Source of the DNA: an uncultured Acidimicrobiaceae bacterium
Lineage (GTDB): Bacteria; Actinomycetota; Acidimicrobiia; Spongiisociales; UBA5794
Length of the DNA stretch: 33,676 nucleotides
NCBI GenBank assembly: GCA_947258375.1
Contig: CAMYIJ010000030.1
Span: 1-33,676, forward strand
Reading direction: 5' to 3'
The position numbers and the translations under genes were made by a program. This document shows positions 1 through 7,859 of this stretch, in pieces; the stretch's first letter is position 1; every line of letters begins with the position of its first letter. The notes under the pieces are model-generated. The model searched no databases. It had not been told where the DNA came from and saw only the letters and a list, made by a program, of their open reading frames with translations.

Positions 1-114
1 TTCGCTGCCCCCCTCGCCTCGCAAGCTCGGCACTCCCCCCAACTGTTTCCCGACTACGTCGTGAAACGGGGGGAGAGACAGCGCCTGCTTTACACTCCGC
101 GGGAGGAGGGTGGC

Positions 115-507
115 TTGGTCGAGTTCGAGTTCGATTTCAATCCGCGGTATCGATACCTGTTGCGGCCGCTTGGTGTGCATGCGGGCAACTCGTACGTCGG
201 CATCACCGATGATGATGAGTTCGTGGCGAAGTTCGGGCGATGGCAGATCAGGACTCCGCTGGCGAACATCGCCGGTTACCAGAGGTCGGGCGGCTATCGG
301 TGGTGGAAGGCGATCGGCATTCGAGGTTCGCTGGCCGATCATGGACTCACCTTCGGTTCGACCACCCGCCGGGGGCTCTGCGTCGAGTTCATCGAGAAGA
401 TTCCGGCCCTTGTCGCCGGCCCCAGCCACCCGGGGCTCACAGTGACCGTCGCCGATGTTGACGGCCTGGCGGCAGCCCTGGAGAGCCACGGTATCGGCGA
501 ACGCTGA
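115..507 (+). CDS. conserved actinobacterial hypothetical protein
   Basis: This is a soluble protein of 130 residues with no signal peptide or membrane segment. It has an aromatic-rich N-terminus (VEFEFDFNPRYRYLLRPLG), a central FGRWQIRTPLANIAGY segment, and a C-terminal LTVTVADVDGLAAAL segment. From memory it resembles a conserved actinobacterial family of unknown function with the same 'FGPW..TPLANI' and 'LTVTV' blocks; that is recall, not a search. The frame is open from a GTG at 61, but the TTG at 115 is preferred because a strong Shine-Dalgarno GGAGGAGG (102-109) lies 5 nt upstream and the family-like sequence begins there. It ends 2 nt before the convergent lipoprotein gene. No function is proposed. 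Confidence 0.7.
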   Translation: MVEFEFDFNPRYRYLLRPLGVHAGNSYVGITDDDEFVAKFGRWQIRTPLANIAGYQRSGGYRWWKAIGIRGSLADHGLTFGSTTRRGLCVEFIEKIPALVAGPSHPGLTVTVADVDGLAAALESHGIGER

Positions 508-509
508 AT

Positions 510-968
510 CTACGGGCGGCGCACCACAATCGATATCGCGAAGTCCATCTCGGCCTGGTTGCAGTCGTCGCTCTCGCAGTCGGGTACACCTGTCGCCGAG
601 ATGATGAGATTGCCCGAGTCGGCCGTGATGAGCTCCCACGCGACATAACCGGCGTCGTCGGGAGGCGTGATTGCTGCCAGCTCCGCGGGCCCGACGACCA
701 GCGGATCCGTCCAGTCGTAGTCCCGGCTCAAGCGCAGTTCGGCGCGGTCCCCGAGGGTTATCGCCAGATCCCGATTCAGGTCATCGAGGGTGATGGCGCT
801 GCCGTCCAGCAGATGGCGATACTCGCGCGCCGTCGTGGCCGGCGTCGTTGTGGGTAGCCGGGAAGTCGTTGTGGCGGGCGCGGACGTTGGGGGAATCGTG
901 GAGTCTGCGCAACCGGAGATCCCGGCGGCAACGAGGGCGAGCATGGCGAGGGCTCTGGCTGTCCGCAT
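510..968 (-). CDS. predicted lipoprotein, unknown function
   Basis: The 152-residue product starts with a lipoprotein signal peptide: two arginines, a hydrophobic stretch, and a lipobox ending at Cys20 (GISGC). A Thr/Pro/Ala-rich linker (about residues 23-48) follows, typical of actinobacterial surface lipoproteins. The remaining ~100 residues form a small globular domain with two cysteines near the C-terminus (VPDCESDDCN) that could form a disulfide. The start is supported by GAGGAGG just upstream of the ATG. It is convergent with the hypothetical gene at 115-507. The domain is not recognised; it should be anchored on the outer face of the membrane. Confidence 0.75.
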   Translation of the reverse strand: MRTARALAMLALVAAGISGCADSTIPPTSAPATTTSRLPTTTPATTAREYRHLLDGSAITLDDLNRDLAITLGDRAELRLSRDYDWTDPLVVGPAELAAITPPDDAGYVAWELITADSGNLIISATGVPDCESDDCNQAEMDFAISIVVRRP

Positions 969-1035
969 GGTTCCTCCTCAACTCCAGCCTACGTGACCAC
1001 CGTCTGGCGAAATCCCCTCACCTTCCTGACGCCGG

Positions 1036-1041
1036 TAGCGT
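1036..1041 (+). promoter_or_regulatory. -10 hexamer of leaderless promoter for the MFS gene
   Basis: TAGCGT lies exactly 6 nt before the ATG at 1048, preceded by CCGG, so transcription should begin at or next to the start codon. There is no Shine-Dalgarno sequence. No clear -35 is seen. The same arrangement recurs before many genes here. Confidence 0.55.
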
Positions 1042-1047
1042 GTCGCC

Positions 1048-2505
1048 ATGACCGGGGTCCAGCCTCTTCTCTCGCGCCGCTATGCGGCCGTTTCGATCAC
1101 CATCTTCACGATGGTGGCCCTCTCTGCGTTCGAGAGCCTCGCGGTCATCGCGGCGCTCCCGGAGATCGCCGCCGACCTGGGACAAGTCGAGCTGCTGGCG
1201 TGGATCGTCACCGCGTATCTCATCGCAGCCACCCTGTCGTCGGTTGCGGCGGGCGCCTTCATCGACTCGATTGGCGTGAAACGGATCTTCTTGATCGGCG
1301 TCCTTGTCTTTGGGGTTGCCACGATTCTGGCTGCTCTCGCCCCTTCGATGGAACTCCTCGTCGCGGTCCGGCTGCTCCACGGTGCTGGGGGCGGGCTGGT
1401 GTTCACCGCGTCCCTGGCGGCCGTGCCGCTGGCGTATCCGCACGAGATGGTCGGCCGGGCCTATGCAGCGGGGGCGACGGTATGGGGCGTCCTCGCCGTG
1501 GCCGGGCCGGCGATCGCGGCGCTTGTCCTCACTGTGCTCGAGTGGAGGTGGATCTTCCTGGTGATCCTTCCCCTGGTGGCGCTCGGCACCGTCCTCGGAT
1601 GGCGAACACTGCCCGGCCCGGTCGACGCCGCAGAGCCGATCACTCTTGATCTCCGCGGCCTGGCGTTGCTGGCGGTCTTCTTCCTCGGTCTGATTCTGGC
1701 GCTCGACTCTCTGGGCTTTCGCTCCGTCGTACTTGCGGCGGTGGCACTGGCCGGTGCCTTCGGCTACTGGCGTCACGCCGAAGGGGCGCCGGCTCCAGTC
1801 CTCAAGATCGGGCATTTCTTGGCCGAGCCCTACCGTTCATTGTGGATGGCCGTCATGTTTCTCCTCCTTGGAGCCATCGGGGCCTACGTATTCACGCCGG
1901 TCTACGTCCGGGCGGCGCGCTCCGGCTCGGAGGCGTTGACAGCGTGGAGCGTGTTGTTCCTCACCGTTGGCTGGGCGGTCGGCGCCAACATCAGTGGTCG
2001 CCTCCAAGACCGGGCAACGGGTGACCAGATCATGCTGGCGGGAATCTCGTTGGCGGCCGCGACGTTGCTGGTGTCCGGTCTACTCGTCGGCCTAACGGCT
2101 CCGCTGTGGCTGATGTTCATCGTCATGGCGGCGGTTGGGATCGGGGTGGGCCTCGGCACAAACGCCGCGTTCCATGTGCTTCGGGTAGCGACCCCGGATG
2201 CCGTGATCGGTCGGGTGACGGCGGCTCACGACTTCGGGCGCAACATCGGCTTCACGTCGGGCACTGCGATTGGCGGGGGCATCCTGTTCGCCGTGATGAG
2301 CGGCCGGATCACTGATATCGAACTGGTCAGGGACGTGCTTGCCGGTGCCGACGTATCTGCCTCCGCCGACATCGCCGACGCGGTGGCGGCCGGCTTCGGA
2401 GCCATGCAGCTCGCCGGTGGAGCAATGGCCGCAATCGGCGTCTTCTTCGCCTGGCGGGTAAGGAACTGGCGCCTGCAAAGCACCGATAGCGAGCGTGTTG
2501 CATAA
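1048..2505 (+). CDS. MFS transporter, DHA2 (EmrB/QacA-like) drug-exporter type
   Basis: This 485-residue integral membrane protein has alternating hydrophobic segments throughout, consistent with the 14-helix DHA2 branch of the major facilitator superfamily. The N-terminal half carries the first-helix pattern ALSAFESLAVIAALPEIAADLG, then WIVTAYLIAATLSS, and the loop motif GAFIDSIGVKR, a variant of MFS motif A. The 'RLLHGAGGG' and 'AAGATVWGVLAVAGPAIA' segments match motif B/C positions of proton-driven exporters. Substrate cannot be predicted from sequence; family members export drugs or metabolites. The start is fixed by a leaderless -10. It stands alone, with the next gene having its own promoter 40 nt downstream. 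A long antisense frame is only a codon-bias shadow. Confidence 0.88.
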   Translation: MTGVQPLLSRRYAAVSITIFTMVALSAFESLAVIAALPEIAADLGQVELLAWIVTAYLIAATLSSVAAGAFIDSIGVKRIFLIGVLVFGVATILAALAPSMELLVAVRLLHGAGGGLVFTASLAAVPLAYPHEMVGRAYAAGATVWGVLAVAGPAIAALVLTVLEWRWIFLVILPLVALGTVLGWRTLPGPVDAAEPITLDLRGLALLAVFFLGLILALDSLGFRSVVLAAVALAGAFGYWRHAEGAPAPVLKIGHFLAEPYRSLWMAVMFLLLGAIGAYVFTPVYVRAARSGSEALTAWSVLFLTVGWAVGANISGRLQDRATGDQIMLAGISLAAATLLVSGLLVGLTAPLWLMFIVMAAVGIGVGLGTNAAFHVLRVATPDAVIGRVTAAHDFGRNIGFTSGTAIGGGILFAVMSGRITDIELVRDVLAGADVSASADIADAVAAGFGAMQLAGGAMAAIGVFFAWRVRNWRLQSTDSERVA

Positions 2506-2531
2506 GTGGGTTAGTGACGGACCACCAGTGC

Positions 2532-2537
2532 GATACT
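2532..2537 (+). promoter_or_regulatory. -10 hexamer of leaderless promoter for the peroxiredoxin-methyltransferase gene
   Basis: GATACT ends 7 nt before the ATG at 2545 and there is no Shine-Dalgarno, so a leaderless transcript is likely. The gene therefore seems independent of the upstream transporter. Confidence 0.5.
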
Positions 2538-2544
2538 TACCGGC

Positions 2545-3708
2545 ATGACCCTCGAAGAGTTGCCCACCGACCTGCCCGTCCCGATCGACGACGGCGCGGC
2601 GGATCACCTGCTCGGGATGCACCTGCCTTCGATCGAGTTGAGGTCTACCACGGGCGATACGGTTGACCTCAGCGAGGTCGGTTCTCCGTGGGCCGTCGTG
2701 TACGTCTACCCGCGGACCGGTCGACCGGATCAGGAATTGCCCGAAGGCTGGGAGTCGATTCCCGGTGCCCGCGGATGCACCCCGCAGACGTGCTCATTTC
2801 GTGACCGGGCCTCCGACTTCGCGGCGTTTGGTGCCGAGGTATACGGCCTGAGCGTCCAGGCGAGCGACTATCAGAAGGAGATGGTCGAGCGGCTGCATGT
2901 GGATTTCCCCGTCCTGAGCGACGAGTCCATGGAGTTCGGCAAATCGGTCCGGCTGCCCACGATGGAGGCCGCCGGGATGACGCTGTACAAGCGCCTCACG
3001 CTGATCGTCCGCCATGGCCGCGTTGAACATGTCATGTACCCGGTGTTCCCGCCGGATCAGAATGCAGCAGAGGCACTCTCGTGGGTGCGGGCGCGCCTCG
3101 CCGCGAAGAGCGATCCCGCAGCCACCTGGAACGAACGTTACGCCAGGAGCACCTCGGTGTTTGGTCAGGAACCGAACTCCCTGGTTGCGGAGGAACTGGC
3201 CGGGCTCTCGCCTCGTCGGGTGCTGGATCTCGGCTGCGGTCAGGGGCGCAATGCCCTGTGGCTGGCGGCGCAGGGCCATGAGGTCACCGGTCTCGACCTG
3301 TCCGACGTCGGCATCGCCCACGCGAGGGAACTCGCCGAAGTGGCCGGCCTCGAGGTCACATTCGAGGTGATCGACCTGGTCGACGAGTGGCAGCCTCGGG
3401 AGGAGTACGACCTGGTGCTGCTCAGCTACATCCAGCTTCCTGCAGAGAGCCGCCGCATCGTCCACGGCAAGGCCGCGACGGCTCTGGTGCCCGGCGGGAT
3501 GGTCCTGGTCGTCGCCCATCATCTGGACAATCTCAACCAGGGAGTTGGCGGCCCGCCGATGGCCGAGGCGCTGCTCACCGAGGATGACCTGGTCGAGGAA
3601 TTCGCCGGCCTGGATATCGAACGCGTCGAGAAAGTGCTCCGCGAGGTCGAGCGCGATGGTGTCACCAAAACGGCCCACGGTGTTGTGATGCGAGCCGTCA
3701 AGCGATAG
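2545..3708 (+). CDS. peroxiredoxin fused to SAM-dependent methyltransferase
   Basis: The single 387-residue frame encodes two enzymes. Residues ~20-187 are an AhpC/TSA-type peroxiredoxin: a thioredoxin-fold core (WAVVYVYPRTGRPD), peroxidatic Cys78 and a second Cys83 in GARGCTPQTCSFRD, the CX4C spacing of PrxQ/BCP-type enzymes, then VYGLSVQASDYQKE and FPVLSDE. Residues ~192-387 are a class I methyltransferase: motif I VLDLGCGQGRNALWLA (226-241), an acidic ribose-binding end (GLDLS, 249-253), and a post-motif YDLVLLSYIQLP, similar to TehB-type small-molecule methyltransferases. Peroxiredoxins of this subfamily are normally free-standing. No stop, start-like gap or frame change occurs at the junction (about 3106-3120), so the fusion looks real. 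Likely role: peroxide reduction plus methylation of a thiol or chalcogen compound, by inference only. Confidence 0.85.
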   Translation: MTLEELPTDLPVPIDDGAADHLLGMHLPSIELRSTTGDTVDLSEVGSPWAVVYVYPRTGRPDQELPEGWESIPGARGCTPQTCSFRDRASDFAAFGAEVYGLSVQASDYQKEMVERLHVDFPVLSDESMEFGKSVRLPTMEAAGMTLYKRLTLIVRHGRVEHVMYPVFPPDQNAAEALSWVRARLAAKSDPAATWNERYARSTSVFGQEPNSLVAEELAGLSPRRVLDLGCGQGRNALWLAAQGHEVTGLDLSDVGIAHARELAEVAGLEVTFEVIDLVDEWQPREEYDLVLLSYIQLPAESRRIVHGKAATALVPGGMVLVVAHHLDNLNQGVGGPPMAEALLTEDDLVEEFAGLDIERVEKVLREVERDGVTKTAHGVVMRAVKR

Positions 3709-3722
3709 TGGTCCGTCGCCGG

Positions 3723-3728
3723 TAGCCT
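3723..3728 (+). promoter_or_regulatory. -10 hexamer of leaderless promoter for the ligase gene
   Basis: TAGCCT, preceded by CCGG, lies exactly 6 nt before the ATG at 3735. There is no ribosome binding site, which fits leaderless translation. Confidence 0.55.
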
Positions 3729-3734
3729 GGCGCG

Positions 3735-4766
3735 ATGGGAGACTGGCCGTTCGAACCGCCGATCAAGCCGATGAAGGCGAAGATCCGCGTGAACCCTCCG
3801 GAGCCACCCGGTTGGTTCTACGAGCCCAAGTGGGACGGTTTCCGGGCCATCGCCTGGTCGGGATCGGAGCCGCGGCTCGACAGCCGATCACTGAAGCCGC
3901 TGCTTCGCTATTTCCCCGAGTTGCGGCCGGCCCTCGCTCAGTTGCCCGACGGAACCGTCGTGGACTCGGAGATAGTCGTCCCGGTCGGCGACGTCACCGA
4001 TTTCGGGGCACTTCAGCAGCGCATCCACCCCGCCGAGTCGCGCATCACCCGGCTGGCGGCCGAAACCCCGGCCGAGATTGTGGCCTTCGACCTGCTGGCC
4101 CATCAGGGCGAGGACCTTCGTCACGTTCAGTACGAAGAACGGCGGCGGCGGTTGGAGGCCCTCTTTGCCGGGTTGGGCTTTCCATGGCACCTCACGCCGG
4201 TAACGAGTGATCTGGAAGAGGCCCGCCGCTGGTTCACCGAGTACGAGTCGGCGGGCTGCGACGGCATCATCGTCAAACAGGCCGACGAGCCGTACGTCGA
4301 GGACAAGCGCAACTGGATCAAGTGGAAGCATCGGCGCGACGCCGACTGTGTCGTTGGCGGCTACCGCGTTCACAAGGACGGTGACAAGATCGGCTCGATC
4401 CTCCTCGGGCTCTATAACGACGCCGGGGACCTGAGTTTTGTCGGCCATTGCTCCGGGTTCTCCGACCATGATCGGGTCGAGTTGCTGAATCAGTTCGAGT
4501 CGATCCGGGCGGATAAGAGCTTCGGCGGCGGTGACGACGTTCGTGTTCCCGGGATGCAAAGCCGCTGGTCGACGGGTAAGAACCTGGATTCGGTTCCCGT
4601 CGAGCCCGGAGTCGTCGTCCAGGTGAGCTACGACCAGCTCGAAGGGAATCGTTTCCGCCATGCCACCCGTTTCGAGAGGTGGCGGCCGGACAAACCGGCG
4701 GAGGAATGCACTTTCGATCAGCTGGTGCGGCCGGAGGGCACCGGCTTCAGCGAGGTTGTGAGTTAG
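3735..4766 (+). CDS. ligC: ATP-dependent DNA ligase, LigC type
   Basis: The 343-residue protein contains the minimal adenylation plus OB-fold core of ATP-dependent DNA ligases, close to the usual length of actinobacterial LigC. Motif I is EPKWDGFRA with the adenylated Lys32; motif III is IVAFDLLA; motif IV is CDGIIVKQ; motif V is WIKWKHRRDADCVVGGY. The C-terminal half (VSYDQLEGNRFRHATRFERWRPDK) is the OB fold with motif VI-like arginines. In mycobacteria LigC works with Prim-PolC in base-excision and gap repair, and a matching Prim-Pol lies about 1.5 kb away on the opposite strand. No nuclease or polymerase domain is fused, so it is not full-length LigD, and no Ku gene is in the window. Confidence 0.9.
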   Translation: MGDWPFEPPIKPMKAKIRVNPPEPPGWFYEPKWDGFRAIAWSGSEPRLDSRSLKPLLRYFPELRPALAQLPDGTVVDSEIVVPVGDVTDFGALQQRIHPAESRITRLAAETPAEIVAFDLLAHQGEDLRHVQYEERRRRLEALFAGLGFPWHLTPVTSDLEEARRWFTEYESAGCDGIIVKQADEPYVEDKRNWIKWKHRRDADCVVGGYRVHKDGDKIGSILLGLYNDAGDLSFVGHCSGFSDHDRVELLNQFESIRADKSFGGGDDVRVPGMQSRWSTGKNLDSVPVEPGVVVQVSYDQLEGNRFRHATRFERWRPDKPAEECTFDQLVRPEGTGFSEVVS

Positions 4767-4797
4767 TCAGTCGGCGAGTCAGTGAAGGGACCGGAGC

Positions 4798-5118
4798 ATG
4801 TATTTGGTACGGCGGGTGTGGGTGGCGAAGCCGCGTGAGGCACGGCGGGCGGCGACAGTGGCCGCCAAGATCGGCAAGGCGTACGAGGATGCCGACCAGC
4901 GCGATTCGGTTCGCATCTACTTCAACAGCGGCACCACCCCGGGCGACAAGGATCGGGTGATCATGGAGTGGATCGCCGAGTCCCTCGAGTCTCCCTACCG
5001 GGCAGGCAACGAGTACCCGGCGACGTCGACCGAGCTCGGGCCACAACTCCGCGAACTGACTACCGAGAGCTGGATCGAGTTCTACGAGCTGCTGACCGAA
5101 GACAAATACCTCGACTAG
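4798..5118 (+). CDS. small conserved hypothetical protein
   Basis: A 106-residue soluble protein lies 31 nt after the ligase gene on the same strand. It opens with MYLVRRVWVAKPREARRAATVAAKIGKAYEDA, a beta strand followed by a basic helix, then SVRIYFNSGTTPGDKDRVIMEWIAESLESPYR. This pattern resembles dimeric alpha/beta-barrel (NIPSNAP/ABM-like) proteins, but that is a weak structural guess. A GAAGGG about 8 nt before the ATG can act as ribosome binding site. It may be co-transcribed with ligC. Its stop is 7 nt from the stop of the convergent lipoprotein gene. Confidence 0.65.
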   Translation: MYLVRRVWVAKPREARRAATVAAKIGKAYEDADQRDSVRIYFNSGTTPGDKDRVIMEWIAESLESPYRAGNEYPATSTELGPQLRELTTESWIEFYELLTEDKYLD

Positions 5119-5125
5119 ACCGCGG

Positions 5126-5665
5126 TCAGGAGATCGCCGTCGGACCGACCGCTCCGGTCACCCGCCATTCGCCGTCGATCCGTTCGATGCCGAGCGTTGT
5201 CCACAGACCGCAGCTGCCACTACACCAGAGGCTGACGCCGACGTGCGCGGTTGTGGCGTCGATCTCTTCGAGCGGAGCGAGGCTCAAAATGGCCGACCCC
5301 CGAATCACCGGCTGCAGGTCGGCGTCACGCCAATCGGCTGCGTTCGCGATGAAGCGAACCTCACCGAGTGGGGCAAGCACGCTTCTGATGGCAGTTCGTT
5401 CGGCATCTGTGAAGGGGGCTCCGGGCTCGGCGATGGCCTCGAAGTCCCCGGCGCCGCGCATCGTCGAATCGAGCACAAGCAGCTCGGAGAAACGGTGGTC
5501 CGGCCCAAACGTGTTCAGCTCGCTCGCGAGGTGGTGGATGGCCACGGCATAGACGGCCGGGCTATCGACCCCGGGTCCGGATCGATCGGGAAGCCCGCTC
5601 GGAGCGCAAGCCGCCGCACCCAGTGCGAGTGCAGCCGCCAGGATCACTCCTGTGCCCCTTCTCAT
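5126..5665 (-). CDS. predicted lipoprotein, unknown function
   Basis: The 179-residue product begins MRRGTGVILAAALALGAAAC, a short lipoprotein signal peptide with the acceptor Cys20, followed by a flexible APSGLPDRSGPG linker. The lipobox is relaxed, with alanine at -3. The mature domain (~145 residues) is unrecognised and has a CSGSC pair near the C-terminus (LWCSGSCGLW) that could be a disulfide. It is the last gene of a possible minus-strand operon after the four-helix membrane protein (64 nt gap), itself 88 nt after the Prim-Pol gene. No clear Shine-Dalgarno precedes the ATG, so the start is moderately certain. Confidence 0.7.
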   Translation of the reverse strand: MRRGTGVILAAALALGAAACAPSGLPDRSGPGVDSPAVYAVAIHHLASELNTFGPDHRFSELLVLDSTMRGAGDFEAIAEPGAPFTDAERTAIRSVLAPLGEVRFIANAADWRDADLQPVIRGSAILSLAPLEEIDATTAHVGVSLWCSGSCGLWTTLGIERIDGEWRVTGAVGPTAIS

Positions 5666-5729
5666 ATGGATGCAGGATTCGGCGGCACGCGAGGAGCGGT
5701 TCCGACGCTCGGTTGCTCGGACGTGGCTA

Positions 5730-6221
5730 CTACTCCTTGGTCGCGATCAGGCTCATGATGCCGGCCGCGATTACGAGAACGGTCCCGAGCATCAGCACAA
5801 AGAACCCAACGCTCGGCGACACGGTCCAGGCCTGGACTCCGGGGAGCCCTTGGGCAGCCGCCTGGGCGAATCCTGCCTCCAGCGTGTCGGCGCTGTCGCC
5901 GGCGTCGAGATACTTGACGAAGGCGTATCCCAGGAGAACGACTCCGATGACCGCCGTGATCGTGGCACCGGTCCTGTCGTAGGTGAGCAACCGATCCGGC
6001 ATGACGGCCAACGCCACGGTCACGATTATCAAGATGACAAGCACGATCTGAGCCCAGGCATCGAGGCCGCCCCAGATCGTGGGAACCCCATCCGGGAAGG
6101 AGTCGCTTTGCTGGCTGAGCCCTTCCAGTACTCCTTTGCCGTCGGTAGTCAAGCCGCTGAAGAACAATCCAATGATCCCGATGACGGCGCCGGTCAACGC
6201 CATGAGGCGATGCAAGTGCAT
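5730..6221 (-). CDS. four-helix membrane protein, unknown function
   Basis: The 163-residue protein has four predicted membrane segments: about residues 7-25 (LTGAVIGIIGLFFSGL), 57-75 (IVLVILIIVTVALAVM), 86-104 (ITAVIGVVLLGYAFV) and 138-158 (GFFVLMLGTVLVIAAGIM). A loop of ~30 residues between helices 1 and 2 and one of ~30 between 3 and 4 lie on the same side. The start is supported by GGAGGAGAGGG directly before the ATG. No family is recognised. It sits between the Prim-Pol and a lipoprotein gene on the same strand and may share their transcript. Confidence 0.7.
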   Translation of the reverse strand: MHLHRLMALTGAVIGIIGLFFSGLTTDGKGVLEGLSQQSDSFPDGVPTIWGGLDAWAQIVLVILIIVTVALAVMPDRLLTYDRTGATITAVIGVVLLGYAFVKYLDAGDSADTLEAGFAQAAAQGLPGVQAWTVSPSVGFFVLMLGTVLVIAAGIMSLIATKE

Positions 6222-6309
6222 TTACCCTCTCCTCCGATTCCTGATCCGCTTCCCGGAAGTGAGGCTACGGGTTCGGGCATCGCCGGCGCAACCAGGGCGG
6301 CTCGACCTC

Positions 6310-7305
6310 TCAGTCGTCCCAGTTCTCCTCGACCTTCTTGGAGGGCTGCACGCGCGGTGGTTCCCCCGGCATCTTGGGGTAATGCGGAGGCCACGGCGCC
6401 TCGCCGAGGCCGAGTTCCTCATCGCCGGCCACCATCTCCAGCAAGCGTTCGAGGCGTCCTGGCGCTTCGTCGATGCCGGTAGTCAGGTCGCCGACGTCGG
6501 CCCAGCGGTCCTTGAAGGACATCAGGTCCATCGCGATGTGGTCGATCGTCGCGAGCTCCTCCCAGCGGAAGGGGGCCGACACGAGACCGGTGTGGCGGAT
6601 CGAGTACGCCGATGCGATTGTCTTGTCCCACGCGTTCTGGTTGTAGTCGATGAACACCCCGTCGCGTTCCTCTTTCCACCATGCGGTTGTCGCCAGCGGA
6701 TGGCGTCGCTCGAGCTCGCGGGCGAGAGCCAGGCCCGCCCGGCGCACCTCGTAGTAGTCCCACTCCGGCAGCAGGCGCACGTAGATATGGATGCCCCGGT
6801 TGCCCGACGTCTTGGGCCAGCCGACGAGCCCGAGCTCATCGAGGAGTTCCTTGACCGCGGCGGCTACATCCCGGGCCGCTTCGAAGTCGTGATTCTCAGT
6901 GGGGTCGAGGTCGAGCCGCAGCTCGTCGGGGTGCTCGAGGTCACTCGCCCTGGCGTTCCACGGGTTGAGATCGAGGCAGTTCTGCTGGGCCATCCAGATC
7001 ACGTCACCCTCGTCGATCGGAGCGAACATCTGCCCGGGCCGTGCCGATGGGAACGTTACATCGACGAGGTTGCGCGCCCCTTTGGGCCGCTTGACGAACA
7101 GGGCGCGCTGTCCGACCCCGGCGTTCCAGCGCTTCAAGAGGCACGGGCGGTTGTTGACGCCGCGCAGCGCACCGTCGATGCACATGAGGAAATGCTCCAC
7201 GACGTCGAGCTTGGTCCACCCCTGCTCGGGAAACATGATCTTGTCGATGCTCGAGATCTTGACCTCGCGGCCCGCCAGCTCAAACGTCTTGGAAGCGCCT
7301 GCCAT
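6310..7305 (-). CDS. LigD-type primase-polymerase (stand-alone Prim-Pol)
   Basis: The 331-residue protein is a free-standing archaeo-eukaryotic-primase polymerase of the LigD/Prim-PolC kind. It shows the LSSIDKIMFPE-like start (ISSIDKIMFPEQGWTK), the KRWNAGVGQRALFVKRPK nucleotide-binding block, the metal-binding pair Asp132/Asp134 in LRLDLDP, and the SGNRGIH motif (His173) that contacts incoming nucleotides. The later GVFIDYNQN segment supplies the third acidic position. Prim-PolC enzymes fill short gaps using ribonucleotides, and ligase C seals them; a LigC gene lies at 3735-4766, so this is likely its partner. There is no ligase or phosphoesterase domain. The start is set by a leaderless -10 six nucleotides upstream. 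Confidence 0.9.
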   Translation of the reverse strand: MAGASKTFELAGREVKISSIDKIMFPEQGWTKLDVVEHFLMCIDGALRGVNNRPCLLKRWNAGVGQRALFVKRPKGARNLVDVTFPSARPGQMFAPIDEGDVIWMAQQNCLDLNPWNARASDLEHPDELRLDLDPTENHDFEAARDVAAAVKELLDELGLVGWPKTSGNRGIHIYVRLLPEWDYYEVRRAGLALARELERRHPLATTAWWKEERDGVFIDYNQNAWDKTIASAYSIRHTGLVSAPFRWEELATIDHIAMDLMSFKDRWADVGDLTTGIDEAPGRLERLLEMVAGDEELGLGEAPWPPHYPKMPGEPPRVQPSKKVEENWDD

Positions 7306-7311
7306 GGACCG

Positions 7312-7317
7312 AGTCTA
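7312..7317 (-). promoter_or_regulatory. -10 hexamer of leaderless promoter for the Prim-Pol gene
   Basis: On the minus strand TAGACT lies 6 nt before the ATG at 7305. The hexamer and spacing are identical to those of the GNAT gene. Confidence 0.55.
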
Positions 7318-7330
7318 TGGGGATTGGTCT

Positions 7331-7383
7331 GCGTCTGTTGTGCATCCAGAAGGGAATAGCCCGGCTGGATGCACAACAGACGC
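7331..7383. repeat. palindromic element A, perfect 19-bp inverted repeat
   Basis: GCGTCTGTTGTGCATCCAG at 7331-7349 is exactly mirrored at 7365-7383, with a 15-nt loop. It lies between the GNAT stop and the Prim-Pol promoter, both minus strand. There is no T-tract on either side, so it is not a classical terminator. The core GCGTYTGTTGTGC is shared with the element at 25966-26021 between two tRNA genes. Confidence 0.85.
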
Positions 7384-7412
7384 TACGAAGGATCCGTCAC
7401 CTGTCTCGTGCT

Positions 7413-7847
7413 CTACAGCTTGAGGCGATACACATTCGTGTCGCGCATCTCGAAGCCGAGGCGCAGGTACAGGCGATTGGCTGCCTCGCGGGCGGGACGC
7501 GAGGTGAGCCCGACGGCCTTGGCACCTTCGACCCGGGCGCGATCGATCGCGGCGTTGGTCAGCAATTCGCCGATACCGGCGCCGCGGGCCGTCTCGTCGA
7601 CGATCACGTCTTCGATTCTGGCCTGGAGGCCGGTGGGAATCCGGAAGAAGGCGAGGGTCAGCGTGCCCACGATCCGGCCTTCGTCGGAATTGCGGGCGAC
7701 AAACAGCACGATGTTCGGGTCGGCCGCCATTTGGCTCAGCGCATCAATCGACGGGGGCGGGTTCGACGATGAGAGCTGCGGGATGAGCCGGTCAAAGGTG
7801 GCGACGACGTCGTCGGTGATATCGACGAGCTCTGTGATGTGAATCAT
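7413..7847 (-). CDS. GNAT-family N-acetyltransferase
   Basis: The 144-residue protein is a single GNAT domain. The acetyl-CoA pyrophosphate-binding loop is RGAGIG (88-93) within IEDVIVDETARGAGIGELLTNAAIDRA, preceded by the strand IVGTLTLAFFRIP and followed by the C-terminal NRLYLRLGFEMRDTNVYRL block. Such enzymes transfer acetyl groups to amines; the substrate is not predictable. It belongs with GNATs that act on small molecules or free amino acids, by general resemblance only. It has its own leaderless promoter and is separated from the downstream Prim-Pol by palindromic element A. Confidence 0.87.
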   Translation of the reverse strand: MIHITELVDITDDVVATFDRLIPQLSSSNPPPSIDALSQMAADPNIVLFVARNSDEGRIVGTLTLAFFRIPTGLQARIEDVIVDETARGAGIGELLTNAAIDRARVEGAKAVGLTSRPAREAANRLYLRLGFEMRDTNVYRLKL

Positions 7848-7853
7848 TCGGCC

Positions 7854-7859
7854 AGTCTA
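7854..7859 (-). promoter_or_regulatory. -10 hexamer of leaderless promoter for the GNAT gene
   Basis: TAGACT on the minus strand is 6 nt from the ATG at 7847. No Shine-Dalgarno is present. Confidence 0.55.

Noticed and set aside
1018..1815. Minus-strand open frame of 265 codons opposite the MFS gene
   Set aside because: Strongly charged translation (Arg/Asp/Gln) typical of antisense to a membrane protein; no start signal.
6079..7359. Plus-strand open frame of 426 codons opposite the Prim-Pol gene
   Set aside because: The minus strand encodes clear Prim-Pol motifs over the same region; the plus frame is a codon-bias shadow that also runs through the leaderless promoter.
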